Shown: one piece after another, positions 11,701 through 22,863 of the stretch
Layout of the letters: each line of letters opens with the position of its first letter
How positions within the stretch are numbered: position 1 is the first letter of the stretch
Assembly: GCA_027186245.1 (NCBI GenBank)
Contig: CP114489.1
Location: 1,867,501-1,931,500, forward strand
Source: Coriaria nepalensis
Lineage: Eukaryota > Streptophyta > Magnoliopsida > Cucurbitales > Coriariaceae
Reading direction: 5' to 3'
Length of the DNA: 64,000 nt
The notes under the pieces: generated by a model
Seen by the model: only the letters and a program-made list of their open reading frames with translations
Databases searched by the model: none
What the model was told of the DNA's origin: nothing
Program-made: the position numbers and the translations under genes

Positions 11701-12814
11701 AAATGAGGAGAGAGGAGATGCAGGATTTGAAGACTAAAAATTAGAAGGGCATCGGATTGTGTATGAAGATGGAAGGACGCCAGAATGTGATAGGCTCGTA
11801 GAAGAAACATCAGGTGTTGCTTGACTGCCCTGGCCCACTGACATTTCAGTAGAAGGGCCTGAAGAAAGAAGGGTCGGCAAAAAAGTATCCCAATTGATGT
11901 AATCTATACTGCACAAGCTCCGTAAAGCAAAGACATGAAAATATGCCCTTGGTGCATGACCACTGCACTGCACGACTAGTGATATAAGAACTGATTCTGT
12001 CACAACATGGACCTGATCCCGGTCCTACCAATTTGAGCATTTTAAGAACACAAACTACATTAGTTATAAATGAAATGGAAGAAAAGATGGAGACTTTGAG
12101 ATTATGGAAACTTAAGGAGAATTAATGTAATGCAACTCATGGCGAATTGGCTCAGAAGCTGCTCGAAATCTAAAAGGAACTGCTCATCGGGGGGAGGAAG
12201 CTCTCTGTTAAGAGCAACTACACGCCTTTTGCGTCTTGTTCCTGAAAGATACATCATAACAATATGGGTAGCTCAGTACCCAGTTCATGTTTCTTGTCAT
12301 TTTCAAAGTTTTATACATTTTTAGCAAAACATACTGCAATTTCCTCAATTCAAACAACAAATCCAGAATATAAGTGGTTTGAGTGAATAACTTGCAGCTA
12401 ATTGTAATATCAAGCAACAAAAAAGATACACATATTCAGAAAGAAAGAACTTCAATTTTTGAAGTTACAGCATTAGTAACTTGGAACATGAGAGCATATG
12501 ACTGAAGAAAATACAAAACTTGAATACAAACAAAATCATATACAACTTACAGAGGTTCTCTGACTGGCTCTCCATGCTTTTGACGACTACTTCTCTGCTA
12601 AGAAAAAGAAAAAGAAAAAGAAAGAAAAGAAAAATTAAGTACCAAAAAAAAAAAAAATGAAGCAATAGAAGGAGGGTGACAGGGTGAATGGTGTAAATAC
12701 TCCTAACTAGAGGTCAAGGAGATTTATAATGGCGGCTCGAGCTGGGTGGAACTGGAAGTGACGTGAATTCACTGCCGCTGCTGTTGCCGACGATGATAGC
12801 TGGTTTTGATCCAT
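8742..12814 (-). pseudogene. MED23: Degenerate MED23 (Mediator subunit 23) gene
   Basis: Read from high to low coordinates. The ATG at 12814 opens MDQNQLSSSA...HFQFHPARAAI, then meets TAG at 12709-12707 where the family has Tyr in LYLG. Next come 12597-12551 (RSSRQK...REPL), about 12241-12140 (NKTQK, then a one-base insertion before RVVALNREL), and about 12026-11376 (TESVLISLVVQCSGHAPRA, SLRQLCCKII, EFNLKPVTHAEI). That block has a frameshift near 11735 and another near 11378. After the second, ALIEWLHS reads with TGA in place of Trp. The 11359-11043 piece reads PDDEALFTLI and SPITYPSVLGEPLNGE. Further pieces are 9900-9590 (TAVIELLFLPVSA, YIEASGIIKETWW), 9310-9235, 9131-9036 (LLLTILADLFGKN) and 8945-8742, ending at a family-like stop after HPKLLQNPP. 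Most of the middle of the protein is missing. MED23 is a large, single-copy Mediator subunit in Arabidopsis, so a working copy should exist elsewhere (inference). Frames were read by hand; lesion positions are good to a few bases. Confidence 0.9.
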
Positions 12815-13664
12815 TTTCTCATTTCAGCTCAGGGCAGCTCCAGTTTTCCGAGTGCCTGCCAAGTTTATCGTCGGGTGAACTAGCAGCAATAGCCCCCTAA
12901 ACTATTAAAAAATTAGATTACACCTCCTCAAGTTTAAAACTTTATAGAAAATCCTCAAATGCTATTGCATAAATTTATTACACAGCCCCAAATTGTGCAT
13001 TACAGTTTTTTGACAACCGGAAGTCCTGACGTGGTAATACCATTCAGCTTTTTGGCTAAGTTTCTAGATATTTCATTTGACCCTATCTATTTTATATCTT
13101 TTATTTTTAGACCCAATTTTATTTCACTTGCTCTTCTGAAATTTTCTCTCATCATAACTTCGAGTGATATATCATCCATGAGAGGGTATCAAATACCTCA
13201 GGAACCACTCTTATAAGAGGAACTTGTGAGTCTCATATAATGGGTCTCAGTTCACTTCTCTTATATATGTGGTAATTTAAGTTTGGAGCCAAAAGAAAAA
13301 AGTTAAGGGGAGGAAAATATATTAAATAAAAATTAGGATAGATAAAAATAAATTTTTATTTAAAATTTTATACAAAGTTTTAATAATTATAAATCAAATC
13401 ACTAATTTTCGAAGAGTTGAGGATATATATCATCCCTTCCGCCCCAAAATGGTATACATCAATCATGCTAACAACTGTACCATCTTCAAGTTCAGGTTCA
13501 GGTTCAGGTTGGTTTCATTTCACGTATTGACTCTATGATTACTATGAATCATCCAAATAACAGATACTATCGCAAACTTGGACCGATTCAATCAATTTTA
13601 CTTCGTACTTACAAATCAATTCTCTTTAAATTCAGTACAAACCCGATGGCATATCCCGGAGAAG
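12815..13664. other. Intergenic
   Basis: Spacer between the MED23 and F-box pseudogenes. A short tandem GTTCAG-type repeat lies near 13490-13510. No gene recognised. Confidence 0.45.
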
Positions 13665-15562
13665 TGGTCAGTATGGAACAATTAGCATGTCTCTTGCAGT
13701 AAGGCACAAGTTGCACTAGGGAAGCTTAAGCCAGCAAGTCAAGCACAATATATCACCCCAAACACTCTCTTCTTGCTCTTCTTCATCGTGAGTTCCAAGA
13801 AAACATACACCACATTCTTCACACCTCGGAATGCGTAACTGCAGGCCCTGCAATTAGACGTCAACTTGCAGCTTTTTCTTGGGCACTCATTGTAAACTTT
13901 CCTTACTTGGTCGCACTTTGGACAAACTTCAACATCGATCATTGCTTCGTTCAGCATATAGGATTGAAGTTGTTCAAGGTGTTGTTTTGTTTAAGTTGTA
14001 TATTCCATTTATCTTTATGCTCGTTAAGCTGAGGGAATGATGCTGGGAAAGTGTGTTTACTGCTCTTATTACCCCTTCTGGGGTCAGTCTGGTGCATGCC
14101 GGTATGTGAAGCTGAACCGTACATGCATATCAATGAAAGAGAATGAGATGTTAGGGGTGAACAATGGTCAGATTGAGATTGGTCGGATCTAAACCGACAG
14201 TGTTCGATGGGAGTCAAATCGGATCGGACAATCTTCGGATGGAGATTGGATTAGATCCGTTATAGTCAGATGGAAGTCGGATCTGACCTGAACACTTTTT
14301 TTTTTTAGAGAAATTTTTTAAAGATAACTTAATTTATATTTTATAGGTGTTAGTATTACATATTAAGAAAATATTAATGTATTCAATTGAAGATTGTATC
14401 TTTTTTATTAAAAAAATACATATTTAATGAAGAAATCAACTATCACTTAAGAAATAATTAATTGAAAATTTTATTTAAGAAAAAAATAAATATAAATCTA
14501 TTAAAAAAAACGTAATAACTATAATCGACAAATAAATGAAAATTTGAAAATATCTTTTTTATTTATTTAATTGAGCAATTACTTCAAGTACTTAAGGAAA
14601 AATAATGATGAAAAATTGTATAAGAAAAAAATAAATGAATAAAATGTATTTTAAGGAAAATTTAATGCAAAAGTCAAAAATTAAGGATCAAAAGTCATTT
14701 AATCAAATTTAATGAAAATTTATTAATTAAATATTTGAAAGAAAAAAAAAATTTATTTATTAAAAAAAATACCAAAAAGGAAAAAAAAGTGTCTTATCAA
14801 ATAATTAATTAAACTTAAATTTAAAACAATTAACATTGAAAAAATAATCGGATTCGATCGGATCAGATATCCAATATAATCCTAAGCCGGACCAACTGAA
14901 TAGAAATACCAATATGTCAGATTGGATTTTGATCCGACCTGTCCGGTTTGATCCCGTCACTTTTGTTTATCCCTAATATATATGTTTTATTATAGCTACT
15001 GTCTCTTCTTAAGTTAACTGGAAAAAGGGTGCGGTGCTCGAATTTCAAGCAATTAATTCCATCCATTCATATCTTATCCCCTTCCCGCAATTATCCAGAT
15101 GATGAGCTTAATTGGGTTTACTGGTCTTATTAAAAATAAATAAAAATAAAAAGCTGAGACATACTAAAATAGAGTACCTGATTGATGAAAGGATTTTGGT
15201 CTATGACTTATTGAAGTCCATGATCTGTGACCTTGACACAATTTATGAGAGCCAATTCTAAGCCTTCCTTTGGCTTTAGATGTGATTTTGGTGTGGATCT
15301 GATCGGTCAAACAGGACTTGAGAGGTGTTTTCTCAATGATATCCAGCCAGGGTAATATATCTTGGCTTACTGCATTTCTGAGTGAGACACAAACTGCACT
15401 CATGGAAAGAAGCTCAAAAACAGGGAGGTAAGCTAAGACAAGGAACAAAGCCTCATGTGATGGCCCCGCTTCTACTTCTTCTCCATCTACTTCTTGGAAG
15501 AGGCCATGTTTGTTTTGTGGATTAACATAGGATTCTATACAAGCCGTATTTGATGCATCCAT
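13665..15562 (-). pseudogene. Degenerate F-box gene, SKIP28/MEE11-like
   Basis: The ATG at 15562 opens an F-box-like region (GPSHEALFLVLAYLPVFELL, then ILPWLDIIEK). Near 15260 an extra base shifts frame; the correct frame continues LALINCVKVTDHGLQ, then hits TAA, then VIDQNPFINQ and a GT donor at 15177. The middle leucine-rich exon expected in the family is absent. The C-terminal Cys-rich part lies at about 13940-13665: IDVEVCPKC, CPRKSCK, CRAC, then a frameshift into RIPRCEECGVC and DILCLTCWLKLP, then TAG where Lys is expected, and a further slip before PYCKRHAN. An inverted-repeat element at 14151-14976 sits in the gap. Family assignment to SKIP28 is from memory and fits the neighbouring PUX2/CRR3/DELLA block. 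Confidence 0.8.
14151..14976 (+). mobile_element. Inverted-repeat transposon remnant (hAT-like, non-autonomous)
   Basis: Begins TTAGGGGTGAACAA and ends TTGTTTATCCCTAA, an imperfect terminal inverted repeat. Subterminal regions carry repeated CGGATC/GATCCG words on both sides. The interior is very AT-rich with no coding capacity. I could not confirm a target-site duplication. A diverged relative in opposite orientation lies at about 60968-61555. The hAT assignment rests only on the TAGGGGTG-type terminus and is tentative. Confidence 0.6.
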
Positions 15563-16329
15563 GACCTTAGTTAGAACAGACTAGAGAGAGAGAGAGGGTC
15601 CGATGGATGGATAGCTTAATTTGGAAGATTGGCCTGATATCAGCCTCATAGATATATATACCAAAAAATAGTTATAAGTCGGCACAGACAATATTGTCAA
15701 ACAACTGACTTGCATCATTTTATGTCTGGAAAATGATCAAGACAACAAGCATATACCATCAGGAGAAATTCTTGTCGACACTTTGATCAATTAAAACTCT
15801 TCGTGAATTGGGTTCTGTTATTTAAAAAAATTAGGAAAAAAAAAAACTACCACAATATCAAATGGCATATTCCCAACAGTCTTACAGTAGGGATCGGATT
15901 CAGTGCTGTAAAACGAAACGGGACTGAGTGCGGCTGATTACCAACAGCACGGAATCTGAGTCCCGAACAGTATAAACTTTTCTGGTTTATTCTAGGCAAG
16001 GAAACCTTATTTCATTCATTCCATTCAAATTGCGAATTCATTTTTACTTTACCTCTAATACTCCAAAGAAAGGCAAACCAGTGCAACAAATTTTTCACCA
16101 AGTATGATCGTTGAAAACAGAGAAGAGATAAAAAAAACTCAAACACAGGGGAAAAAACATATACAGCAGGAACAAAGATGAATGTGAGAAGCTTGCAGTC
16201 GTATGATTGTACATGTAAGATAGGAGGCTATTGATCTTCTCGATCTCCATCTTACAATCATACAGATTACAAGACTCAAACACACTAAACAAACATTGAA
16301 AAGAGAAGGATATAAACCTTGCAGTTTCA
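15563..16329. other. Intergenic
   Basis: Spacer between the F-box pseudogene and the dynein light chain, including that gene's 3' UTR at the upper end. It holds a 20-base direct repeat copy at 16301-16320 (see the light-chain entry). No gene recognised. Confidence 0.45.
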
Positions 16330-16906
16330 TTAATGCTCGAGAGGTTCAACAGCAGTCTTGAAGAGAAGGATATAAACCTTGTCTATCGAAAAGTACAAGA
16401 AGCCGCCTACTGAATGCGTGACATACGAACCAAAGCTAGTTCCCACAATGCAATGCCAAGCCGGACCAAACGCCGAATCAAATTCCTGCTAAAACAAATA
16501 GCACCACATGACTTGGTAAAGGCAAAATCTTGAAAAGGAATAGTATTTCAGAATGTCTAATTTTGAAGTGGGTTGTTATATATATGTTTCCAAACTAGAG
16601 GAATCTGACTGACAAACTGCAAAGAAGAAGAAGAAGAAGAGGCAAAGGTGTGTTTATTTTATTAACCTTTTTAAGCGCGAGAGCGAGGCGTTTGCTATCG
16701 AGCTTGGCGGGCATGGAGTCAAGGAGGTCACGAGCACAGCGAAAGGCGCGAGACTGTAAAGCGGAGGGCATATCAGAAGCTCTAACGCGAACATTGAGGC
16801 GATCATGTTGGTCTTGCTGCTCCCCCGCTTTCTTCTTCAGTATAAGGCTGTTGAGGAACTTGCTCCTCCTCTCGAGCTCCATCTCTGCTCCATCCATACT
16901 GCTCAT
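16330..16906 (-). CDS. Dynein light chain, LC8-type (plant form)
   Basis: Two exons, 16906-16667 and 16485-16330, encode 131 residues. The first exon gives MSSMDGAEMELERRSKF... and ends ...SKRLALALKK at a GT donor. The second starts EFDSAFGPAWHCIVGTSFGS and continues YVTHSVGGFLYF...KTAVEPLEH. The second exon is the conserved beta-strand core of LC8/DYNLL, which forms homodimers that bind short linear motifs. Land plants such as Arabidopsis lack dynein heavy chains, so a hub role outside motors is likely (family knowledge). The frame is intact. Twenty bases of the coding strand (16361-16380) recur exactly at 16301-16320 in the 3' UTR. Confidence 0.93.
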
Positions 16907-17966
16907 CCTCTCTCCCTCTCTCTTACTTTATCATCACTTTTCTTCTTTCTGCTTATGACCAATGAAACTGCACTGCACGATCCTGCAGGTAAACCAGAAA
17001 TCACTGCCCTCAAGATGTTTGACAAAAAGCCTGAAAGAAGAAAAAAGAAGGTACGCGAGACATGAACAGAACAAGGGTATCATACAATTTTATATTTTTA
17101 TATATTAATTGGTTTTGGAGCTCGCATATTTGACGAGGACGTTGGGTCCTACGCAGGGGAGACAAGATTTACTTTCACCCATCAAAATAAACTGGAAAAT
17201 TTTTTGTTCTTTATTATGAACTCAGTCTTAGAGTCATCTAATATGAACTTATGAAAAGGCATTTTACTTAGTGGCCCAAGTGGTAGCACAGAAAAGGGCG
17301 ATGCTTTTGCTTCAAAAGAAAGAGAGAGGCTTTGTGCTATCTGGGATTATGCTTACTTATCAGTGCTTTTCAGACAATCAACCCACAAATTGCGGGAAGA
17401 AAGAAAGAAAAGAGAGAGAGAGGGGGGGGGGGGGGGGGAAGGGGTGAAATGAGGTCCCTTCTTCTTTGGCTCTGCCTGGATCGTTTTTGTTTCTTTCCCC
17501 TGCTGAAAGGGAAGGACCTGGCTTTATTTTTCTCATGAGCTCCGACCATTAACTGAAACAATGACTCACACTCTTGTCTCCTTGCGCCAAAAAAAAAATT
17601 ATTGAAGAAAGTTCAAAATTCCTCTAAAGGGGAAAGGAGGGAGGAGGGTATAGATAAGTTGCAAGGGTACATATATAGAGAGAGAGAGAGACAAGATTGT
17701 GTTTTAAAAGCTGTCAAGGGTAGCTCAACGTGTAGCAACGGATGAATCCCCGAGTGATGGATTTGGAGTGTACCCTTTTTTTTTTTTTACTTAACCGGTA
17801 ATATAATAAGATCTATCACCTAGCAAAAAATCTATATATATAGACAGACTTTTTTTTTTAGAACGTTCTATCACCTACACATGTTTGACCATAGCTTGTA
17901 AATTCCAGAACTTTGCCGGCTCATACCACTTTCGACTGATGGTGCCGTCGGAACCATTGCTACTGC
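16907..17966. other. Intergenic with G-run
   Basis: Light-chain promoter side. Contains GA-rich tracts and a 17-base G homopolymer at 17422-17438, a GAGA tract near 17680, and T-runs. No gene recognised. Confidence 0.45.
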
Positions 17967-18737
17967 TCAGTTTCGTTGCTCGACATTTCCATGCCATCCT
18001 TCAGTCAAACATATTCACAACAATTAATCAGCTTCATGAGCAATTTACGTGCATATACACTATCCACATATATAATCAGATATATGGACAGAATATTTTA
18101 GAATTTATCATCTGTATATGCATTAATGTGCTGATCGACATGTCGAAGCCACGGGTTTCGAGGTCACGATACTCTTGGCACAGGGCACAGGGCACAGGGC
18201 TCACAGCAACAACGGACCAAGCAATCCCCACAAAGGCTAGGCTTCAAGTTGTATTGCTGCCTCATCTTTGAACGGTAGAAGCATGAGTAAATGCAAGAGC
18301 AACCAGTCACACACATTATCAATGTGTACAACGCTCCATTAGCCCCCCCACATCAGATAACTGTAAGTATTGATTAGAACTTATACTCAAGACTTTATGT
18401 ATTTAGAGCTCTAATCAATGAGTGCTCACATGTTGATCCTTTGTCTACAATTTCAGCAATTCTCCCGAATGTTACGCAGGGGCACCAGAACGTTGTGCCA
18501 CCTGCACATCAAGTTCATCAACAAAAATCCATATCCTACAAATTAAATAACATAACCAAAGATTTAAGTTTATGAAACTTGTTTATAGTGAGGCCGTAGG
18601 AATGAAGAATCAAAACATGTTTTGAAGTCGGAGAAGCAGTCGCAGAAACCAGTGGACCAAGGCTCAGGGAGTCTAGGCTGTAGGGGAAAGTGGGGACCAA
18701 ATAGACTAGTCTCATAGTATCCAAGTCCGGAGCTCAT
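17967..18737 (-). pseudogene. Degenerate PLAC8-family gene (PCR/cadmium-resistance-like)
   Basis: The ATG at 18737 opens MSSGLGYYETSLF...PEPWSTGFCDCFSDFKT (18737-18617), which splices in phase to [20 protein letters not shown] (18501-18430). The third segment, from 18351, reads [20 protein letters not shown] and [16 protein letters not shown]. Its expected acceptor AG is missing (AT precedes it). A seven-base unit is repeated once too often near 18178-18200, which shifts frame just before [15 protein letters not shown]. The last segment reads GWHGNVEQRN and then TGA at 17969-17967. PLAC8 proteins are small Cys-rich membrane proteins; plant PCR members affect Cd and Zn export. The lost splice site and the frameshift make a working product unlikely. 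Confidence 0.8.
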
Positions 18738-19760
18738 GACCAGAACACCGGGTTGTCGGTTGTGAGTCGGCCGAGACTTTGCCGTAGGAATAAGGGATAT
18801 TAGTGTTGTTAGATGGAGGCATGGTTTAAGTATAGAAATAAGATCAAATATTAGATGAAGAGGGAGTTTTAAGGCAGGGAGGGATAAAGATGAGAGGATT
18901 TTGAAGGTGGGAGAAATGGATTTTATTATAGGGAGGGAGGGGAATATGCAAAGGATATCTGATGCAGATTAGGAGTTAGAAATGGTTCCCATTTTTTACA
19001 AAGTCAAAGTCAACAGGTCACTATCTAAGACTGGTTAATATGTTTGTATATATTAATAATAATTAACGTCAAAATTTTCAAAGGTTGAGCGATTGATTGC
19101 ATGGTCGTGTGTTTTCTGTCAAGGGGGTGGGTTACGTGTCAATTTGGGTTATACAAACATATGAGTTCACAGTTGATGGTTAAAGTAATACCGGTTGATT
19201 AAGAGTTCGTGTTATGACCAGTTATTTAAGACAAGGTCCGAAGAACGAGTTCGTGCTATGACTACTTATGAGCTCATGAGGATTATATCATATAACGCAG
19301 GCACGCTTTTCTTTCCTCGATCGATTTGACAGGGACTAAAATCAAGGTTGGGCCGAAAAATTTGCAAATAGGCCCACAAAAATCAGGAAAGACATTGGAG
19401 CAATAGGGTCCACCCACGACAGCTCCAACCAGCAATTGGGTTATGTGACAAATTATTGGGCCATGAAATTATATATCAGGCCTATCGCGTGTGTAGTGTC
19501 AACTTATAAGTCCAAAGAACGAGTTCAACCTCTTAACTTGTATCATACTAATTCACTCGAGTAGGCTAGACTATATATATAATTATATAGATGAATGAAT
19601 AAAAATGCAGATTGCTTTATTTTATTCATTCATTCATTCATTAACTAGGAATAATTGAGACCTTAAATATATAGTAATAATATAATGATAAATATATTTT
19701 TATAGGCAAGGGTGACCCATTTGCGCACCACTTCAAATTTCGTCCTTTACATTGCGAAAA
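18738..19760. other. Intergenic holding a GH9 exon relic
   Basis: Between the PLAC8 pseudogene and the GH9 gene. Apart from the exon relic listed separately at 19342-19440, I see only AT-rich spacer, an ATTC repeat near 19624-19641, and two similar GAGTTCGTG words near 19205 and 19247. Confidence 0.45.
19342..19440 (-). pseudogene. Partial duplicate of the GH9 last exon
   Basis: On the minus strand this reads [10 protein letters not shown], then VFPD, then VGLFANFSAQP and TGA. It parallels the end of the neighbouring GH9 gene ([10 protein letters not shown]...FPDS...[11 protein letters not shown], stop at 19761). About 50 bases that encode the [15 protein letters not shown] segment, including the catalytic Glu, are missing. 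It lies about 420 bases downstream of the real stop, in the same orientation, with no other GH9 exon seen nearby. Confidence 0.82.
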
Positions 19761-21664
19761 TCAAGGATGGGCCGAAAAGTATGCAAGTAGGCCCACAAGA
19801 GGTGCGTTGATGTACGTGGTGGGCTCCGACTCTTGGAAGTACGGCCTCGAGTCTGGAAAGGCATCGGAGCTATTGGGTCCACCCACGACAGCTCCCACTA
19901 GCAAATTAGGGTTCGGATTTGGGCTTAGGAAATAGCTCGAGCCAGCTTTACAGCCAATGTGGGCCGGGTGGGCGGAAACCGATGGTAGAGAGCTCCCCCT
20001 GTGATGAATCCTCTGTGGGTACCGTGCACCGTACCCAACCATATACGACATCCTTAGCGGATTATCGCCAAGAATATAATCCACCTGGTGGGGGCCCAAA
20101 ATCAATTGATTAATAGTATATAATATAATCTCACATGTTGCATAAGGACAAGATACAAGTACTTTCTATAAATTTTGTTCACTTAAATTCAGACCGGACA
20201 AAAAATGTAGCCGTTAACTTATATAACGAACACACACCATCCCTAAATTTAATGCCCCCTATTAGACAGGGTCCCACAATTTGATTTTGATTAGTTTTAT
20301 GTTTTATGATGTTTAATCATGAGTAGGATCAGGAATTAAAAAATGAAATTTACCTGACCCCTGGCTAAATGTTTGAGCGTAGCAGCGGAGGCAGACTTTC
20401 CGCCACATGGCACAGCCTTATTGGCGTGGCTAAGATAGTTAGAATAAGTAAGGAGTAGGAAGGATAGTGAGGTCACATGCTGCATGTTACTTCCTCCAGC
20501 CTTGAAGATCAATCCACCTAATTTCGGAATTTCAAACCCCAAAAAAAAAAAAAAAAAAAAAAAAAGAATAACTTAAATTACCGTAAGAACAATAAATTAA
20601 AGTAACTGGAAATTATTAGTATAAAAAAAAGATAGGAATACGGACAAACAATCATGTGCCAAAACAAGAGACAATTGCTATGCTTACTTTTTTATAAAAA
20701 TAATAAAAATCATTGGTTCGTTGCGGTCTGGCTGTCACATTCATGTACATAAAATGTTACGTATATTATAATATAATATAAAGTATGTATTAATTAATTA
20801 CCTGGGGAATACTGAACTTGAGGATGAGAAATGCCAGGCAAAATAGAACATATGAACTCATCCGCGTTCTGTTTGAAAGAAGAAAAGTAATCTGCTCTGC
20901 CCATCAACACTTCCTGTGATAATAAAATCAGGTTAATATCATATAGTCTGACAAATCAAAAATCTTGTTACATTACATTCATATAATATGCGAGCTTAAG
21001 CTGATCAGATCCTGACATGAAGAATGTAAATATTAAATATTAAACATTAAATATTAAATATAAGTCACCATCGTATTCAAGTAAAGCTTGATAGTACCAA
21101 TAATAATTGGCCAATTGGCCGCCACATGCTTGGTAGCAGAGGGAAAAAATGGAAAATAGACGCTGCATGCTTTTCTGGGACCCCTAGCGACACGTGGTTG
21201 GGTATGGGCTTTGGATTTTGGAAGTTGAGCCCATATCGTATATATAGTGAACAGATTTGAAAAGACAACTCGTTATGCATCTTTTTCACGAGACTAAAAT
21301 GAAAATGACTTCCTTGCCCTCTGACATTTTTCAACCCGACATCATCGAATTCCATATTTTTATTATTGGAAAAATCAGATTTATAAAAAGCCTGATTTCA
21401 TCTTTTTTGACTATTTTATTTTGTCTACAGTACTTCACTTTTGAACTGTATCTAACGATCCGTGAAGTAGGGTCCACTGCTAATTAGTATCAGTAGACCC
21501 CACCCCAACCCTTTTTTTTTCCCTTGTGATCTAACATTTTTGTATTTATTTCTTCTCTGTTTCTTAAAAAAAGTATGGATTATATAACTACTCTCATCAA
21601 ACGTACTGTTTTTCAGTTTATCCAAAACGGGTGCGTCTAAAACTAGTTAAAAAAACGGATTATA

Positions 21665-21704
<40 letters not shown>

Positions 21705-22863
21705 TTTTTTAATAAATATTTTTACCTTGGAAACGAGGACGTTAATTCCAGCATGCTTGTTATCCCAACCGAACTCATTAATAGTGTCGCCGGCTCTCAA
21801 AACGACCTCGTTCCTCACTATGTATTCTCTGTACTCGCGCCTCCTCGACGCCTTGTGCAACCACGCTGCTCCCCATAACAACTCATCCTGAACCAACGAA
21901 TATATATTTGTTAGATAAATAAAAGGCGGTCAGGCTAACGGTATCTACATTTGTGACCCCACTGTGTTAGAATCCGAGGGTTGAGATTGTTCCTTGGAAC
22001 TCACCTGGTAACCGTTTACGTCACAGTAGAACGGACACACTGCAGAGTGCAGACTGTTACTGTACGCACCCCTGTGCCTGTCAGCAAACTCAAACACCTA
22101 CAAGCACAACGGCGACGTTTTTGTTACTAACCATCTAACGGTAAGGGAAAATGTAGAGAGAGAGAGAGTATTGCAGTGCATTATTTCTTTTGTCTCTGTA
22201 TTTATGAAAGTGACGTACCCTAACGGCTCGATTGAGTAGCAATCTAGAGTAAGCGGGGTCACGTGATCTGAAAACAATGGAGGCAGCAGCCAATGCAGCG
22301 GCGGTTTCGCCGGCCACGTCAGACCCAGGGTGGGACCCGTCAATCCTGTAAGCGGTGCGAAGCGTATCCATGTCCTCCGGCCTTTCCCAGCAGTTATGGT
22401 CAGAGTAAGGATCACCTACTTGGACGTAAACGACGTCGGGCTGAGCTGTTGCTTTTAGTAGATAATCCGTCGCCCACTTAACGGCCTTAACCGCATTGCC
22501 CACCTCAGTGCCCATATTCCTTCCGAAATCGATAATGCTCCACGACAGCATCGTCGTCGAGAACGCCATCGGAAAGCCGAACTTGATGTTGTCCCCGGCG
22601 TCGTAGTAGCCTCCAGTTAAGTCGCGTCCGACGGCGTCTCCGTCGTGCAAGGCAGAGTCGCGGCGCCATCTGACGCGTTGGTCCGGAGGAAGCTTTCCTG
22701 ACCGTTGGCCTTCGAAGAAGAGGATGCTCTTGCGGAGGGCGTCGTGGTAGTCATGGAAGGAGGTGATCGGACGAGAGAGATTTAGCGTTAGGACAATGAG
22801 GAGGAGGAGTAGGCGGCGGAATGAGGGAAATGTGTCTGGGAAAGAGTGAGCATTTCGCGCCAT
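19761..22863 (-). CDS. GH9B1: Endo-1,4-beta-glucanase, GH9 class B (CEL1/GH9B1-like)
   Basis: Six exons, 22863-22219, 22097-22005, 21887-21726, 20913-20802, 20517-20354 and 20084-19761, encode 499 residues. The N-terminus has a hydrophobic signal segment (about 18-29) and then the GH9 fold directly: [38 protein letters not shown] (catalytic-site Asp pair at 88-91), [56 protein letters not shown] (His419-420) and EPTTYINAP (Glu479). There is no C-terminal cellulose-binding module, so it is class B, secreted, and acts on cell-wall beta-1,4-glucans. The start is the ATG of MARNAHS, the one that begins the signal segment. All junctions keep frame. Intron 3 holds a (TA)n plus poly-T tract close to the exon. 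Confidence 0.95.
21661..21710. repeat. (TA)n-(T)n tract in GH9 intron 3
   Basis: About 13 TA units run straight into a 24-base T homopolymer, 16 bases from the edge of exon 3. On the transcribed strand this is a poly-A then AT run just inside the 5' end of the intron. Confidence 0.92.

Noticed and set aside
11376..11810. Minus-strand frame of 144 residues as an independent gene
   Set aside because: It matches the interior of MED23 and is bounded by frameshifts; part of the pseudogene.
13739..13957. Small Cys-rich protein
   Set aside because: The CPKC...CRAC pattern continues in another frame as the C-terminus of the SKIP28-like family, so it is a fragment.
16650..17065. Plus-strand frames of 86-102 residues
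   Set aside because: They lie antisense to the dynein light-chain first exon.
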